Of a stretch of 13,381 bases of DNA, positions 6,594 through 13,012 are shown in pieces. Position numbers and translations under genes: made by a program. The notes under the pieces are model-generated. The model made no database searches and was not told where the DNA came from. It worked only from the letters and a program-made list of their open reading frames with translations. The DNA comes from Pirellulales bacterium (GTDB lineage Bacteria > Planctomycetota > Planctomycetia > Pirellulales > JAICIG01). The stretch lies in contig JAICIG010000209.1 in NCBI GenBank assembly GCA_025924495.1, positions 1-13,381 of the forward strand, given 5' to 3'. How positions within the stretch are numbered: position 1 is the first letter of the stretch; every line of letters begins with the position of its first letter.

Positions 6594-7781
6594 ATGAACT
6601 TGAGCCAGCAAATCATTACGAGTCCGCGGGAGTTTTCCGCGTTTTGCCGCCGGCTGGCTGGCGCCGAATCAATCGCCTTCGATACGGAATTCGTTTCGGA
6701 AGACACGTATCGTCCGCAATTGTGCCTGGTACAGGTCGCGTGCGGCGATGAACTGGTCGCTCTCGATCCGCTGGCGATTGGCGACATGACGGAGTTCTGG
6801 GAGGTTCTCGCCGCGCCAGGCCACGAGACGATCGTGCATGCCGGGCGTGAAGAATTGAACTTTTGCCTGGCTGCCGTAAAACAGCCCCCGACCCGCCTAT
6901 TCGACGTACAGATTGCTTCGGGGCTGATTGGCCTCGACTTTCCGGCCGGGTACGGCAATTTGATTTTCAAAATCCTGGGCGAGACGCCGCGCAAGGGAGA
7001 GACTCGCACCGATTGGCGACGTCGCCCTTTGTCGGAACGGCAGATCGACTACGCACTGGAAGACGTGCGCCACTTGCACCCTTTGCGAAACAAGCTGCAC
7101 GCGCGGCTGACAGAGCTGGAACGGCTCCATTGGTTCGAAACAGAAATGGCGGCCTTTCAGGAAGAAGTGACCAATTTGCGCAGCCGCGAGCGCTGGCGAA
7201 AAGTGACGGGCAGCTCGAACCTGTCGAGCCGCAGCCAGGCGATCGTGCGCGAATTGTGGTTGTGGCGCGAAAGCGAAGCGGAGCGCCGCAATTGCCCGGT
7301 GCGCCGAGTGCTGCGAGATGATCTGATCGTGGAGATGGCCAAACGCCGCTCTGCTGATCCGAAGCAGATTCGTGCGGTTCGCGGGATGGAACGGGGCGAC
7401 CTGCAACGTCATGTCCCGTCGATCTCGAAAGCCATCGCCAAGGCCCTGGAAGCGCCCGACGAAGCTTGCCCGGCCGTGGCCCGGCGCGAATCGAGCCCCC
7501 AATTGGCGATGTTAGGGCAGTTCTTGTCTTCCGCGCTGAGCAGCATCTGCCGGGCGGCCGAGGTCGCGCCGAGCATGGTGGGCACGCCGAACGATGTCCG
7601 CGACCTGATTGCCTATCAACTGGGCGAATACGAAGGCCGTGAAGGGGAACTTCCCGCTTTGGCTCAGGGTTGGCGCGCCGAAGTCGTCGGCCAGTTGCTC
7701 GACGACCTGTTGGCTGGCAAAGTCTCGATCCGCATTCGCGATCCTCGTTCCGACCAGCCGCTGGCTTTCGAACGCGAGTAA
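6594..7781 (+). CDS. rnd: ribonuclease D, DEDDy 3'-5' exonuclease with HRDC domain
   Basis: This enzyme trims the 3' ends of tRNA precursors and other structured RNAs in the cytoplasm. The exonuclease domain covers about residues 1-200. Motif ExoI is FDTEF with Asp30 and Glu32. Motif ExoII is HAGREEL at 82-88. Motif ExoIII is YALEDV at 153-158 with Tyr153 and Asp157, the DEDDy type. The stretch GYGNLIFKILGE at 119-130 and the basic DWRRRPLS before ExoIII are typical of RNase D. An HRDC domain (RNA binding) follows at about 213-293, then a C-terminal region of about 100 residues. The 395-residue length fits the family (E. coli about 375). Oddity: where E. coli has Asp in ExoII (HAGSEDL), this protein has Glu87. 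It starts 24 bp after the transporter and is likely co-transcribed. A GGAG lies very close to the ATG, so the ribosome-binding site is poor. Confidence 0.92.
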   Translation: MNLSQQIITSPREFSAFCRRLAGAESIAFDTEFVSEDTYRPQLCLVQVACGDELVALDPLAIGDMTEFWEVLAAPGHETIVHAGREELNFCLAAVKQPPTRLFDVQIASGLIGLDFPAGYGNLIFKILGETPRKGETRTDWRRRPLSERQIDYALEDVRHLHPLRNKLHARLTELERLHWFETEMAAFQEEVTNLRSRERWRKVTGSSNLSSRSQAIVRELWLWRESEAERRNCPVRRVLRDDLIVEMAKRRSADPKQIRAVRGMERGDLQRHVPSISKAIAKALEAPDEACPAVARRESSPQLAMLGQFLSSALSSICRAAEVAPSMVGTPNDVRDLIAYQLGEYEGREGELPALAQGWRAEVVGQLLDDLLAGKVSIRIRDPRSDQPLAFERE

Positions 7782-7810
7782 TTCCCGGCTCGATTGCCAA
7801 ACGCCAAAAT

Positions 7811-8608
7811 TCAGAACTTGCCGCGGCGACGTTCTTTGGCTGGCAGGATCTCCAGACAGGTCGTCCACCAGCCGTTGAGAATGGTCTCCTGAAACTCCAC
7901 AGGCAATCGCTCGGCCTGCATCTCGCGAGCCAGCCGACGATGATCGTACTCCACCGGGACGAATTCAACCTGCAAGCCGCCGCTCGGCGAGTATTCCACA
8001 AGCGCCACCCAGACCTTCGTCCGACCCTCAGTCTCCGGGCGGCCTAGCACGCCCACATTGACGAATTGGCGACCGCCGCGAAGGAAACGTTGCCAACGGA
8101 TGCCGGTGTGCGTCGCCAAAATCAAATCAGCCGAATTATCATCGGCCAGCTTGTCGAGGAAGTGCGTGGAACTGGTCGACTCCCACAAGAATTCGTTCGT
8201 CTTTCGCGGGCTGCCGTGACACATCAGCACGGCAAACGGCCCCAGCTCAATGCGTCGTTGCTTCGGCAGCGTACGCATCCAAGCGCGATTCTCCGCGGAA
8301 GTGTTGGTCAACGTGTAGTCGTAGCTGATCTGGGCGAAGTAGTTGTCTCGAGGATCCGTGTAGCCGCACTGACAATCGTCGAGCGAGTTGCCCACCGAAT
8401 CGTCGTAATTGCCCTGAATGCAAAGCACTCCTGCATCATGCAAGAGAGGAAAGACACGATCGGGATAAGGCCCGAAGGCCCCCAGGTCGCCAAGGCAATA
8501 AGTAGCATCCACACCCCGCCGGGCTGCCAGGCGCAGCGCCTCCTGCAACGCAAGATAATTGCTGTAGATACCGCCGAAGCAGGCGATCCGCGTAATTGGG
8601 GCAGTCAT
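7811..8608 (-). CDS. metallophosphoesterase-fold protein with degenerate metal site 1 (265 aa)
   Basis: The fold is that of YfcE/MJ0936-type calcineurin-like phosphoesterases, shown by motif order and spacing: RIACFGGIYSN (7-17) in place of RIAxISDIHGN, LGDLGAFGPYP (39-49), GNYDD (66-70) for GNHD, CHGSPR (130-135), ATHTG (165-169) for xGHTH, and FVNVGVLGRP for FVNPGSVGRP. Family knowledge: metal site 1 uses Asp and His of the first motif and the last His of GHTH. Here these are Gly13, Tyr15 and Gly169. The ligands of site 2 remain: Asp41, Asn67, His131, His167. The catalytic His of GNHD is Tyr68. An insert after GNYDD carries CQC (79-81) and many aromatics. The last gene of a three-gene unit, its ATG overlaps the radical SAM stop as ATGA. 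It converges on rnd with 29 bp between the stops and no clear terminator. It may bind one metal or act as a sensor or binding protein, not a standard two-metal phosphatase. Confidence 0.87.
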   Translation of the reverse strand: MTAPITRIACFGGIYSNYLALQEALRLAARRGVDATYCLGDLGAFGPYPDRVFPLLHDAGVLCIQGNYDDSVGNSLDDCQCGYTDPRDNYFAQISYDYTLTNTSAENRAWMRTLPKQRRIELGPFAVLMCHGSPRKTNEFLWESTSSTHFLDKLADDNSADLILATHTGIRWQRFLRGGRQFVNVGVLGRPETEGRTKVWVALVEYSPSGGLQVEFVPVEYDHRRLAREMQAERLPVEFQETILNGWWTTCLEILPAKERRRGKF

Positions 8609-9552
8609 TCAGTACGCTCGCCAACAGCCGCATTTTTAGCGATTGGGCTGCGTCCTAAGCGCAGCTCGGCGGCGCCGGCTGATGGGTTGGAACAGATGGC
8701 GCCGTACTGGTAGCACGTCGAGCAGGCGCCGTATTCGATCGCAAACGGACGCATGCTTTCGGCGAGCGAATCGCCCAGCCTCGATTGCGGCTCTTCAATT
8801 AAAATCGGGCACACGTGCACGCCGCGGTCGGTCACAATCCGGCTATGTTCGCAGACCAATTGCGAAGCGTCGAAGCCTTGCAGCATTTCGGCCGTAACGC
8901 GCTCTGCCGCATCGTAACCATGGGTTCGTTGTGCCTCGGCGCCAAGCCGTAGCGTCGGCAAAATCTTCAAACGGGGGCGTTCGTATCCAATACTGCGAAG
9001 CACACGCAAAAAACTCTCCACGACAGTCGCTTCTTCTGCGTCAGACCAGGTGCGTGCGGCGGTGATGATGGGGAGAAAGCCGTATTTGACCAATTTAGCA
9101 ACGCCTTCCATCGCCCGGGCAAACGTCCCCGCGCCGCGGATCGGATCATTCGTCTCCGGCGAAAACCCGTCGATCGAAACGCGGAACTCCAAGCTGTACA
9201 AGCTCTCGGCTTCGGCTTTCGCGAGGGGTCCGAGCCACTCGTCTTTGAGAATCGTGCCGTTCGTTAATACCGTCGCGGGGCCATAACGGAGCGTCTCGAC
9301 GAGGATCTCCGGCATTTGGCGATGCATGAAAGGCTCGCCGCCGGTGAAGTAATACTCCTTCACCCCTAACTCGACCGATTCTGTCAGGCGCCGACGGATT
9401 TGCTCGAACGAGAGATAGCCGAATGAGTCGTTCTTAGGACTGCAACTGATGAAGCAATGGTGGCACGTCAGATTGCAGAAGGCGCCGGACACCTGAAACC
9501 AGAGCTGATCAAGATGCGACAGCCGGACCTCGGGCGGTGATGCGGCGCTCAC
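8605..9552 (-). CDS. radical SAM enzyme with C-terminal cysteine-rich (SPASM/twitch-like) region (315 aa)
   Basis: Radical SAM enzymes cleave S-adenosylmethionine at a 4Fe-4S cluster to start radical chemistry. The cluster motif is CNLTCHHC (Cys26, Cys30, Cys33), directly followed by FISCSPKN with an extra Cys37. The SAM-binding TGGEPF is at 70-75. VLTNGT and the strand FRVSIDG further on complete the partial TIM barrel. The C-terminal part holds Cys234, Cys248, Cys277, Cys280 and Cys287 (spacing 13, 28, 2, 6), as expected for a shortened SPASM/twitch domain carrying an auxiliary Fe-S cluster. Such domains are common in peptide-modifying and cofactor-making members; no precursor peptide is seen nearby. 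The start is GTG 9552, overlapping the flavoprotein stop as GTGA, with AGGAAG upstream. Its own TGA overlaps the next ATG. The middle gene of a tightly coupled trio; the substrate is unknown. Confidence 0.9.
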   Translation of the reverse strand: MSAASPPEVRLSHLDQLWFQVSGAFCNLTCHHCFISCSPKNDSFGYLSFEQIRRRLTESVELGVKEYYFTGGEPFMHRQMPEILVETLRYGPATVLTNGTILKDEWLGPLAKAEAESLYSLEFRVSIDGFSPETNDPIRGAGTFARAMEGVAKLVKYGFLPIITAARTWSDAEEATVVESFLRVLRSIGYERPRLKILPTLRLGAEAQRTHGYDAAERVTAEMLQGFDASQLVCEHSRIVTDRGVHVCPILIEEPQSRLGDSLAESMRPFAIEYGACSTCYQYGAICSNPSAGAAELRLGRSPIAKNAAVGERTE

Positions 9553-10814
9553 GGGTGCAGCTTCCTGGCCGTGGCGTAAAGATTCAGATCGGCCCGATCT
9601 CCGATAATGGAAAACAATTCGCGAATCTGCTCATGGCCGACTGACAGGAGAAAGTGCGAGTTGCGGCCGTAGCTTTTGGCGCCAAGGATGTAAAAGTCGG
9701 GTTCGGGGTTCAACAGAGTATCGGCGCCCTGCCCCGTCTGATCAAGGCAATCGGTAGATGGCGTATTGGCCAACGCCGCTGCCAGCTTGATCGGTCCGCC
9801 GCTGACATAGCATTCGTGCACTTGCAGTTCTGCATAAAGGGAGTTGTCGGGCCGATAACCGACATTGGCAAGAATCCTGTCAACTTCAATCATGCCTGCG
9901 TGTCGTCCCGACAGCGTCACGCTAAACCGGTCTCCCCTCGTCTCGATGCGTTCCATACTCGTCCCCGACCAATGCGTCACTGGTCCTTCGCCCGCAGTCG
10001 CCAAAGCGTTGGCCGCTCGTGCCAGGCGATCTCGCTCGGGCAGTCGATCGTCAGCAATCAAAGGAATCGGTTCCGTCGAGTCGGCCCCTAAAACGCCGCG
10101 CGAAATCCAGGTCGCTTGGGTTCCAGGCGCCGAATTGGCGAGTTCGGCGAGCGCGAGCGCACTCGTGGCGGCGGAATATCCCGAACCAATCAGCAATGTA
10201 TGGCGCCCGGAATACTTCTCGCGTTCGCCGCCATGCAAGTCGGGCAAGCCGTACTCAATGCGCTCGACCGCGTCGAGTTCGCCCACGGCCGGAATCCCCG
10301 CCTGGCCGGCCCAATTGTGATTGCCGTAAGTGCCCGTGGCGTCAATGACGACGTCCGCCGTCGCCAGGCGTTCGATTCCTGCGCCATCGCGTACAAGAAT
10401 TCGAAACGGCGCGTCGATGCGAGCATCTTCCTCAACGACGTCGGTCTTCAGCAGCCCTTCGCGCCCAACGGCCAGCACCTTGACGCCCAGATGCAAGTGA
10501 TCGACGAGTAAGTCGGAGTTGGCGAGCGGTATGAAGTACGCTTCGGCCAAGTCGCGAGCCGACAGCACCGCGTCGTCATCGCGCGGGCGCCACGAATCAT
10601 CTTGAGCCGACAAAGCGGCGAGACCGAGCGGCGAAACATTCATTCGCCAGGGCGTGAACAGCCGCACATGGCCCCAGCGCAGCAAATTTTCGACGGCGCG
10701 GCCCTGCTCATAAAGATCGACGTCGTACCCTAGATAACGGGCATAGAGCGCAGTCTCCAAGCCGATCGGGCCGGCGCCGAGAATGGCGATTCGCGCGGGG
10801 GTATCAACGGCCAT
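9549..10814 (-). CDS. FAD-dependent oxidoreductase, two-dinucleotide-fold flavoprotein (421 aa)
   Basis: The N-terminus (8-38) is a classic FAD-binding Rossmann unit: ILGAGPIGLE with GxGxxG at 13-18 and acidic Glu36 at the end of the second strand (DLYEQG). VVIDATGTYGN at 155-165 is the second FAD-contact motif. HTLLIGSGYSAATSA at 205-219 starts the second, NAD(P)-binding fold. The C-terminal DFYILGAKSYGRNSHFLLS at 373-391 is where the flavin ring is usually contacted. There is no CxxC redox pair, so it is not thioredoxin-reductase-like, and no clear FMO fingerprint. It is thus a monooxygenase- or dehydrogenase-like flavoenzyme of unknown substrate. The first gene of the trio, it ends by GTGA overlap with the radical SAM gene. 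The ATG at 10814 has no good Shine-Dalgarno sequence but begins the fold at the right distance. A 154-bp spacer with a hairpin separates it from the membrane protein gene upstream. Confidence 0.88.
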   Translation of the reverse strand: MAVDTPARIAILGAGPIGLETALYARYLGYDVDLYEQGRAVENLLRWGHVRLFTPWRMNVSPLGLAALSAQDDSWRPRDDDAVLSARDLAEAYFIPLANSDLLVDHLHLGVKVLAVGREGLLKTDVVEEDARIDAPFRILVRDGAGIERLATADVVIDATGTYGNHNWAGQAGIPAVGELDAVERIEYGLPDLHGGEREKYSGRHTLLIGSGYSAATSALALAELANSAPGTQATWISRGVLGADSTEPIPLIADDRLPERDRLARAANALATAGEGPVTHWSGTSMERIETRGDRFSVTLSGRHAGMIEVDRILANVGYRPDNSLYAELQVHECYVSGGPIKLAAALANTPSTDCLDQTGQGADTLLNPEPDFYILGAKSYGRNSHFLLSVGHEQIRELFSIIGDRADLNLYATARKLHP

Positions 10815-10876
10815 TCGTCAACTCACGGTGCAAAAAAACGCGGATCCCTTAATTCCAAACGTTGCGACCTTATTCT

Positions 10877-10903
10877 GCCGTTTAGCCGCAGAACTGCAAC
10901 GGC
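10877..10903. promoter_or_regulatory. intergenic hairpin upstream of the flavoprotein-radical SAM cassette
   Basis: GCCGTT (10877-10882) and AACGGC (10898-10903) are perfect inverted repeats, with a second inner stem GCAG/CTGC (10888-10891/10894-10897) and a five-base bulge. It lies 62 bp before the flavoprotein ATG and 65 bp after the stop of the membrane protein gene. No T-run follows directly (a run of seven T on the minus strand comes about 40 nt later), so it is not a standard terminator; it could be a leader structure. Confidence 0.35.
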
Positions 10904-10968
10904 TCTCTGCACGGCTTCCCCACGCTGCCTGGAAACTCACGGCGATCTTGCATCAATCGACAAGCAAG

Positions 10969-11616
10969 TCAGCGGCGAACGGCGGCGGTTGGAGCAGCGG
11001 CAGCCCCGGCGGACTCGACCGACGCGGGTTCGGCCTGAATGCCACTGATCTCCGGCGCTTTAAAGCCGAGCAGATACGACACCGTTAGCAGGGCCACGAC
11101 GGGCCGGAACCAACGGGCCAACCGCCCTTGCGGACGGCGCCAAGCCAAGCTCAGCATGGCCGCCAACGGCACAAAGAACAGGAATGGCACCGATCTGCGC
11201 CAGATGTCGTGATCGCTGGCATAGGCCCCGCCCAATGCATTCCAGAACATGCACAGAAGCCAGTACGAGCAGATCAATAGCCAGAACCAGCCTTCGCGCT
11301 CGCGCAATGACCGAGCAGCGCCGCCGGAGCCCGCGGCGAGCGCCTGCACACCGAGCAGATTGCCATTCGGGCTTAGCATGAGTATGCCCGAGGAGAGCAG
11401 GACGAAGTTGAGCAGATCCGCCAGCTTCATGGAAATCGTATAAGCCAGCTTCTTTTCTTCGATGCAGTGCGAGGTATACAGAATATCGTTGCAAATCAGC
11501 AGCGTCAGGACGGCGCTCATCCAGAAGCGATCTCGATCGCGGTCAAAGAAGGCCTGCAGCACCTCGCGCAGGGCCGCCAAGAACAGGATGCCGAAAATGA
11601 TATTATAAAAGGTCAT
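10969..11616 (-). CDS. hypothetical multi-pass membrane protein (215 aa)
   Basis: I do not recognise the family. The frame is open to 11706, but ATG 11616 has GAGGG about eight bases upstream and begins MTFYNIIFGILFLAALREVLQ, the first membrane helix. About six hydrophobic segments follow: near 3-20, 30-50, 58-78, 108-128, 138-157 and 165-183, with charged loops between (DRDRDRFW, HCIEEKKLAY, RRPQGRLARW). The C-terminal tail (about 185-215) is Ala/Pro-rich and probably disordered. Polar residues inside helices (CNDILYTSH, MKLADLLN) suggest more than a plain anchor. It sits between the class V enzyme and the flavoprotein, all read leftward, with about 155 bp of spacer on either side. A candidate promoter and a leader hairpin lie upstream. 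Whether it belongs functionally to the downstream trio is not shown. Confidence 0.8.
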   Translation of the reverse strand: MTFYNIIFGILFLAALREVLQAFFDRDRDRFWMSAVLTLLICNDILYTSHCIEEKKLAYTISMKLADLLNFVLLSSGILMLSPNGNLLGVQALAAGSGGAARSLREREGWFWLLICSYWLLCMFWNALGGAYASDHDIWRRSVPFLFFVPLAAMLSLAWRRPQGRLARWFRPVVALLTVSYLLGFKAPEISGIQAEPASVESAGAAAAPTAAVRR

Positions 11617-11647
11617 CGACGGTCCCTCGCCACGACCCGACGCAGCC

Positions 11648-11685
11648 GACCGCGCTATCTGCAGCGGTCTGAGGGCAAAAGTATA
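11648..11685 (-). promoter_or_regulatory. candidate -10 box and leader hairpin before the multi-pass membrane protein gene
   Basis: TATACT (11685-11680, minus strand) matches the -10 consensus at five of six bases; a TTGACG exists upstream but at 23 nt, too far. Transcription would start near 11673. Just after it comes an inverted repeat GACCGC...GCGGTC (11669-11664 and 11653-11648), extended inward by GC/GC with one bulged base. GGGACC next to the ribosome-binding site could pair with GGTC of the second arm, a possible switch; this is speculative. Confidence 0.35.
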
Positions 11686-11773
11686 GAACTTGCAGCCGAC
11701 AGACACTACGTCAATCCGTCGCCAAAAAACCGCCGAATTTGCGACTCTTTGGGCGATCTGTGCTCGCCGGAGG

Positions 11774-12931
11774 CTATTCCGCCGATGATAGAGCTGCGAT
11801 CAGGCGATCGATATCTGCGGGGTTTGCGTAGGCATGGGGGCTGACGCGTAAGCGTCCTGCACGGCAACTGAGTAGCACGCGGCGTTCGAGGCAATGTTTC
11901 CGCACCGCCGCCGGATTGCGGCCCGGCAATTCGAACGAAACAATCCCGCTGGCATGATTGCCTTCGCGGCAACTGGCGACAACCGCCCCCAGCCGCAATA
12001 ACCGCTCGCAGATCGCCTCGGTAATTGCCAGAATTCGCTCCGCAATCTGCTCCGTCGAGAATGACGCCAGCAGTTCGAGGCTGGCGCCGAGGGCCAACAA
12101 GCCCGGCATGTTGTACGTCCCGCCTTCATAACGCGCGGCAGTTGGCTTCAGCTTGAGCTCGATTTTCTGGAAGTCGTAAGACTGGACAACGCTGTTCCAA
12201 CCGATGCCCATCGGTCGCAACAACTCCAGATGCTCCTGCCTCGTGTAGAACAGGCCCGCTCCTTCGGGGCCGAGCAGCCATTTGTGTCCGTCGGCCGCTA
12301 GAAAATCGACCGGATTCTTTCGCACGTCGAGCGGAAACACGCCCAGGCCCTGAATGGCATCCAAAAACAGCAGGGCTCCGCGCGAATGCGCCAGTTCCGC
12401 CAGAGCGTCGAGATCGTTGCGCCAGCCACTGGCATAGCCAACCCAACTGATAGCAACGATTCGCGTGCGTCGATCGCAGGCAGCAGAAACCTTGCCAAGA
12501 TCGATGCGCCCTTGCTCGACAGGCACGCGCCGCGTCTCGACGCCCCGGCTGGCCAGGTTCAGCCAAGGATATAGGTTCGATGGAAATTCATCGGCAGGTA
12601 CGACCACATTATCGCCCGGCTGCCACGGAAAGCCTTCGGCCACCAGGTTGATCCCCTCGGTCGTATTGCGGATCAGCGCAAGCTCATCCACGCCCGCGGA
12701 GATCAGCTTGGCGCCGCGCAAACGCACATGTTCTAATCGCGCGGCCCATTGCGGCCAATTAGCGCATCCATTCTCGGCCAGGTCCTTGGCCCACTCGCAA
12801 AACACCGCCTGAGCGGGGGCTGAAATCGGCGCCACCGCGGCATGATCGAAATAGGCCCACTGATCGGCGCAAGGCATCATCCGCCGCAGTTCGAGCCATC
12901 TTTCGCTGGGATCTTCAAGCTCGACGTTCAT
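11774..12931 (-). CDS. class V aminotransferase-family PLP enzyme (385 aa)
   Basis: This is a fold-type I PLP enzyme of the aminotransferase class V / cysteine desulfurase-like superfamily. YFDHAAVAP at 27-35 is the N-terminal substrate motif. RNTTEGIN at 88-95 binds the PLP phosphate. LFLDAIQGLG at 188-197 gives Asp191 and Gln194 for the pyridine ring. ADGHKWLLGPEG at 213-224 gives Schiff-base Lys217. LRVSPHAY at 361-368 supplies a carboxylate-binding Arg362. The mobile loop with catalytic Cys in SufS/IscS (GHHC-like) is absent; the equivalent region reads VLLSCRAG with Cys356. A desulfurase or selenocysteine lyase label would therefore be unsafe; an aminotransferase, epimerase or lyase is as likely. 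The ATG at 12931 has no Shine-Dalgarno sequence and a large inverted repeat ends five bases before it. The nitrilase-type gene ends 81 bp upstream on the same strand. Confidence 0.88.
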   Translation of the reverse strand: MNVELEDPSERWLELRRMMPCADQWAYFDHAAVAPISAPAQAVFCEWAKDLAENGCANWPQWAARLEHVRLRGAKLISAGVDELALIRNTTEGINLVAEGFPWQPGDNVVVPADEFPSNLYPWLNLASRGVETRRVPVEQGRIDLGKVSAACDRRTRIVAISWVGYASGWRNDLDALAELAHSRGALLFLDAIQGLGVFPLDVRKNPVDFLAADGHKWLLGPEGAGLFYTRQEHLELLRPMGIGWNSVVQSYDFQKIELKLKPTAARYEGGTYNMPGLLALGASLELLASFSTEQIAERILAITEAICERLLRLGAVVASCREGNHASGIVSFELPGRNPAAVRKHCLERRVLLSCRAGRLRVSPHAYANPADIDRLIAALSSAE

Positions 12932-12936
12932 CGGAT

Positions 12937-13007
12937 AAGTACGTAGTAGATGGTAGGTGGCATGTAGGGCAGAGGAGATATTTTTTCACCCATACTACGC
13001 ACCACTT
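12937..13007. repeat. imperfect inverted repeat in the spacer before the class V gene
   Basis: Left arm AAGT-a-CGTAGTA-ga-TGG (12937-12953) is complementary to right arm CCA-TACTACG-cacc-ACTT (12990-13007): 14 paired bases in three blocks around a 36-nt loop containing a run of T on the plus strand. The stretch is visibly lower in G+C than its neighbours. Read on the gene strand, the hairpin fills the leader and ends five bases from the ATG at 12931. It could control translation, or be the remnant of a small repeat element. Confidence 0.55.
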
Positions 13008-13012
13008 GCCGC

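Noticed and set aside
6967..8001. Minus-strand open frame of 344 codons across the end of rnd and the phosphoesterase gene
   Set aside because: It overlaps two well-supported genes and its translation is Arg/Ser/Pro-rich, typical of an antisense shadow in G+C-rich DNA.
11709..11773. T-run of six after a G+C-rich stretch downstream of the class V gene, as a terminator
   Set aside because: Only 3-4 bp of stem (CGCC/GGCG with a loop of about 15) can be formed before the T-run; too weak to call.
11774..12931. Cysteine desulfurase (SufS/CsdB) label for the PLP enzyme
   Set aside because: The catalytic Cys loop of desulfurases is missing; Cys356 lies in a different context (LLSCRAG), so only the superfamily is claimed.
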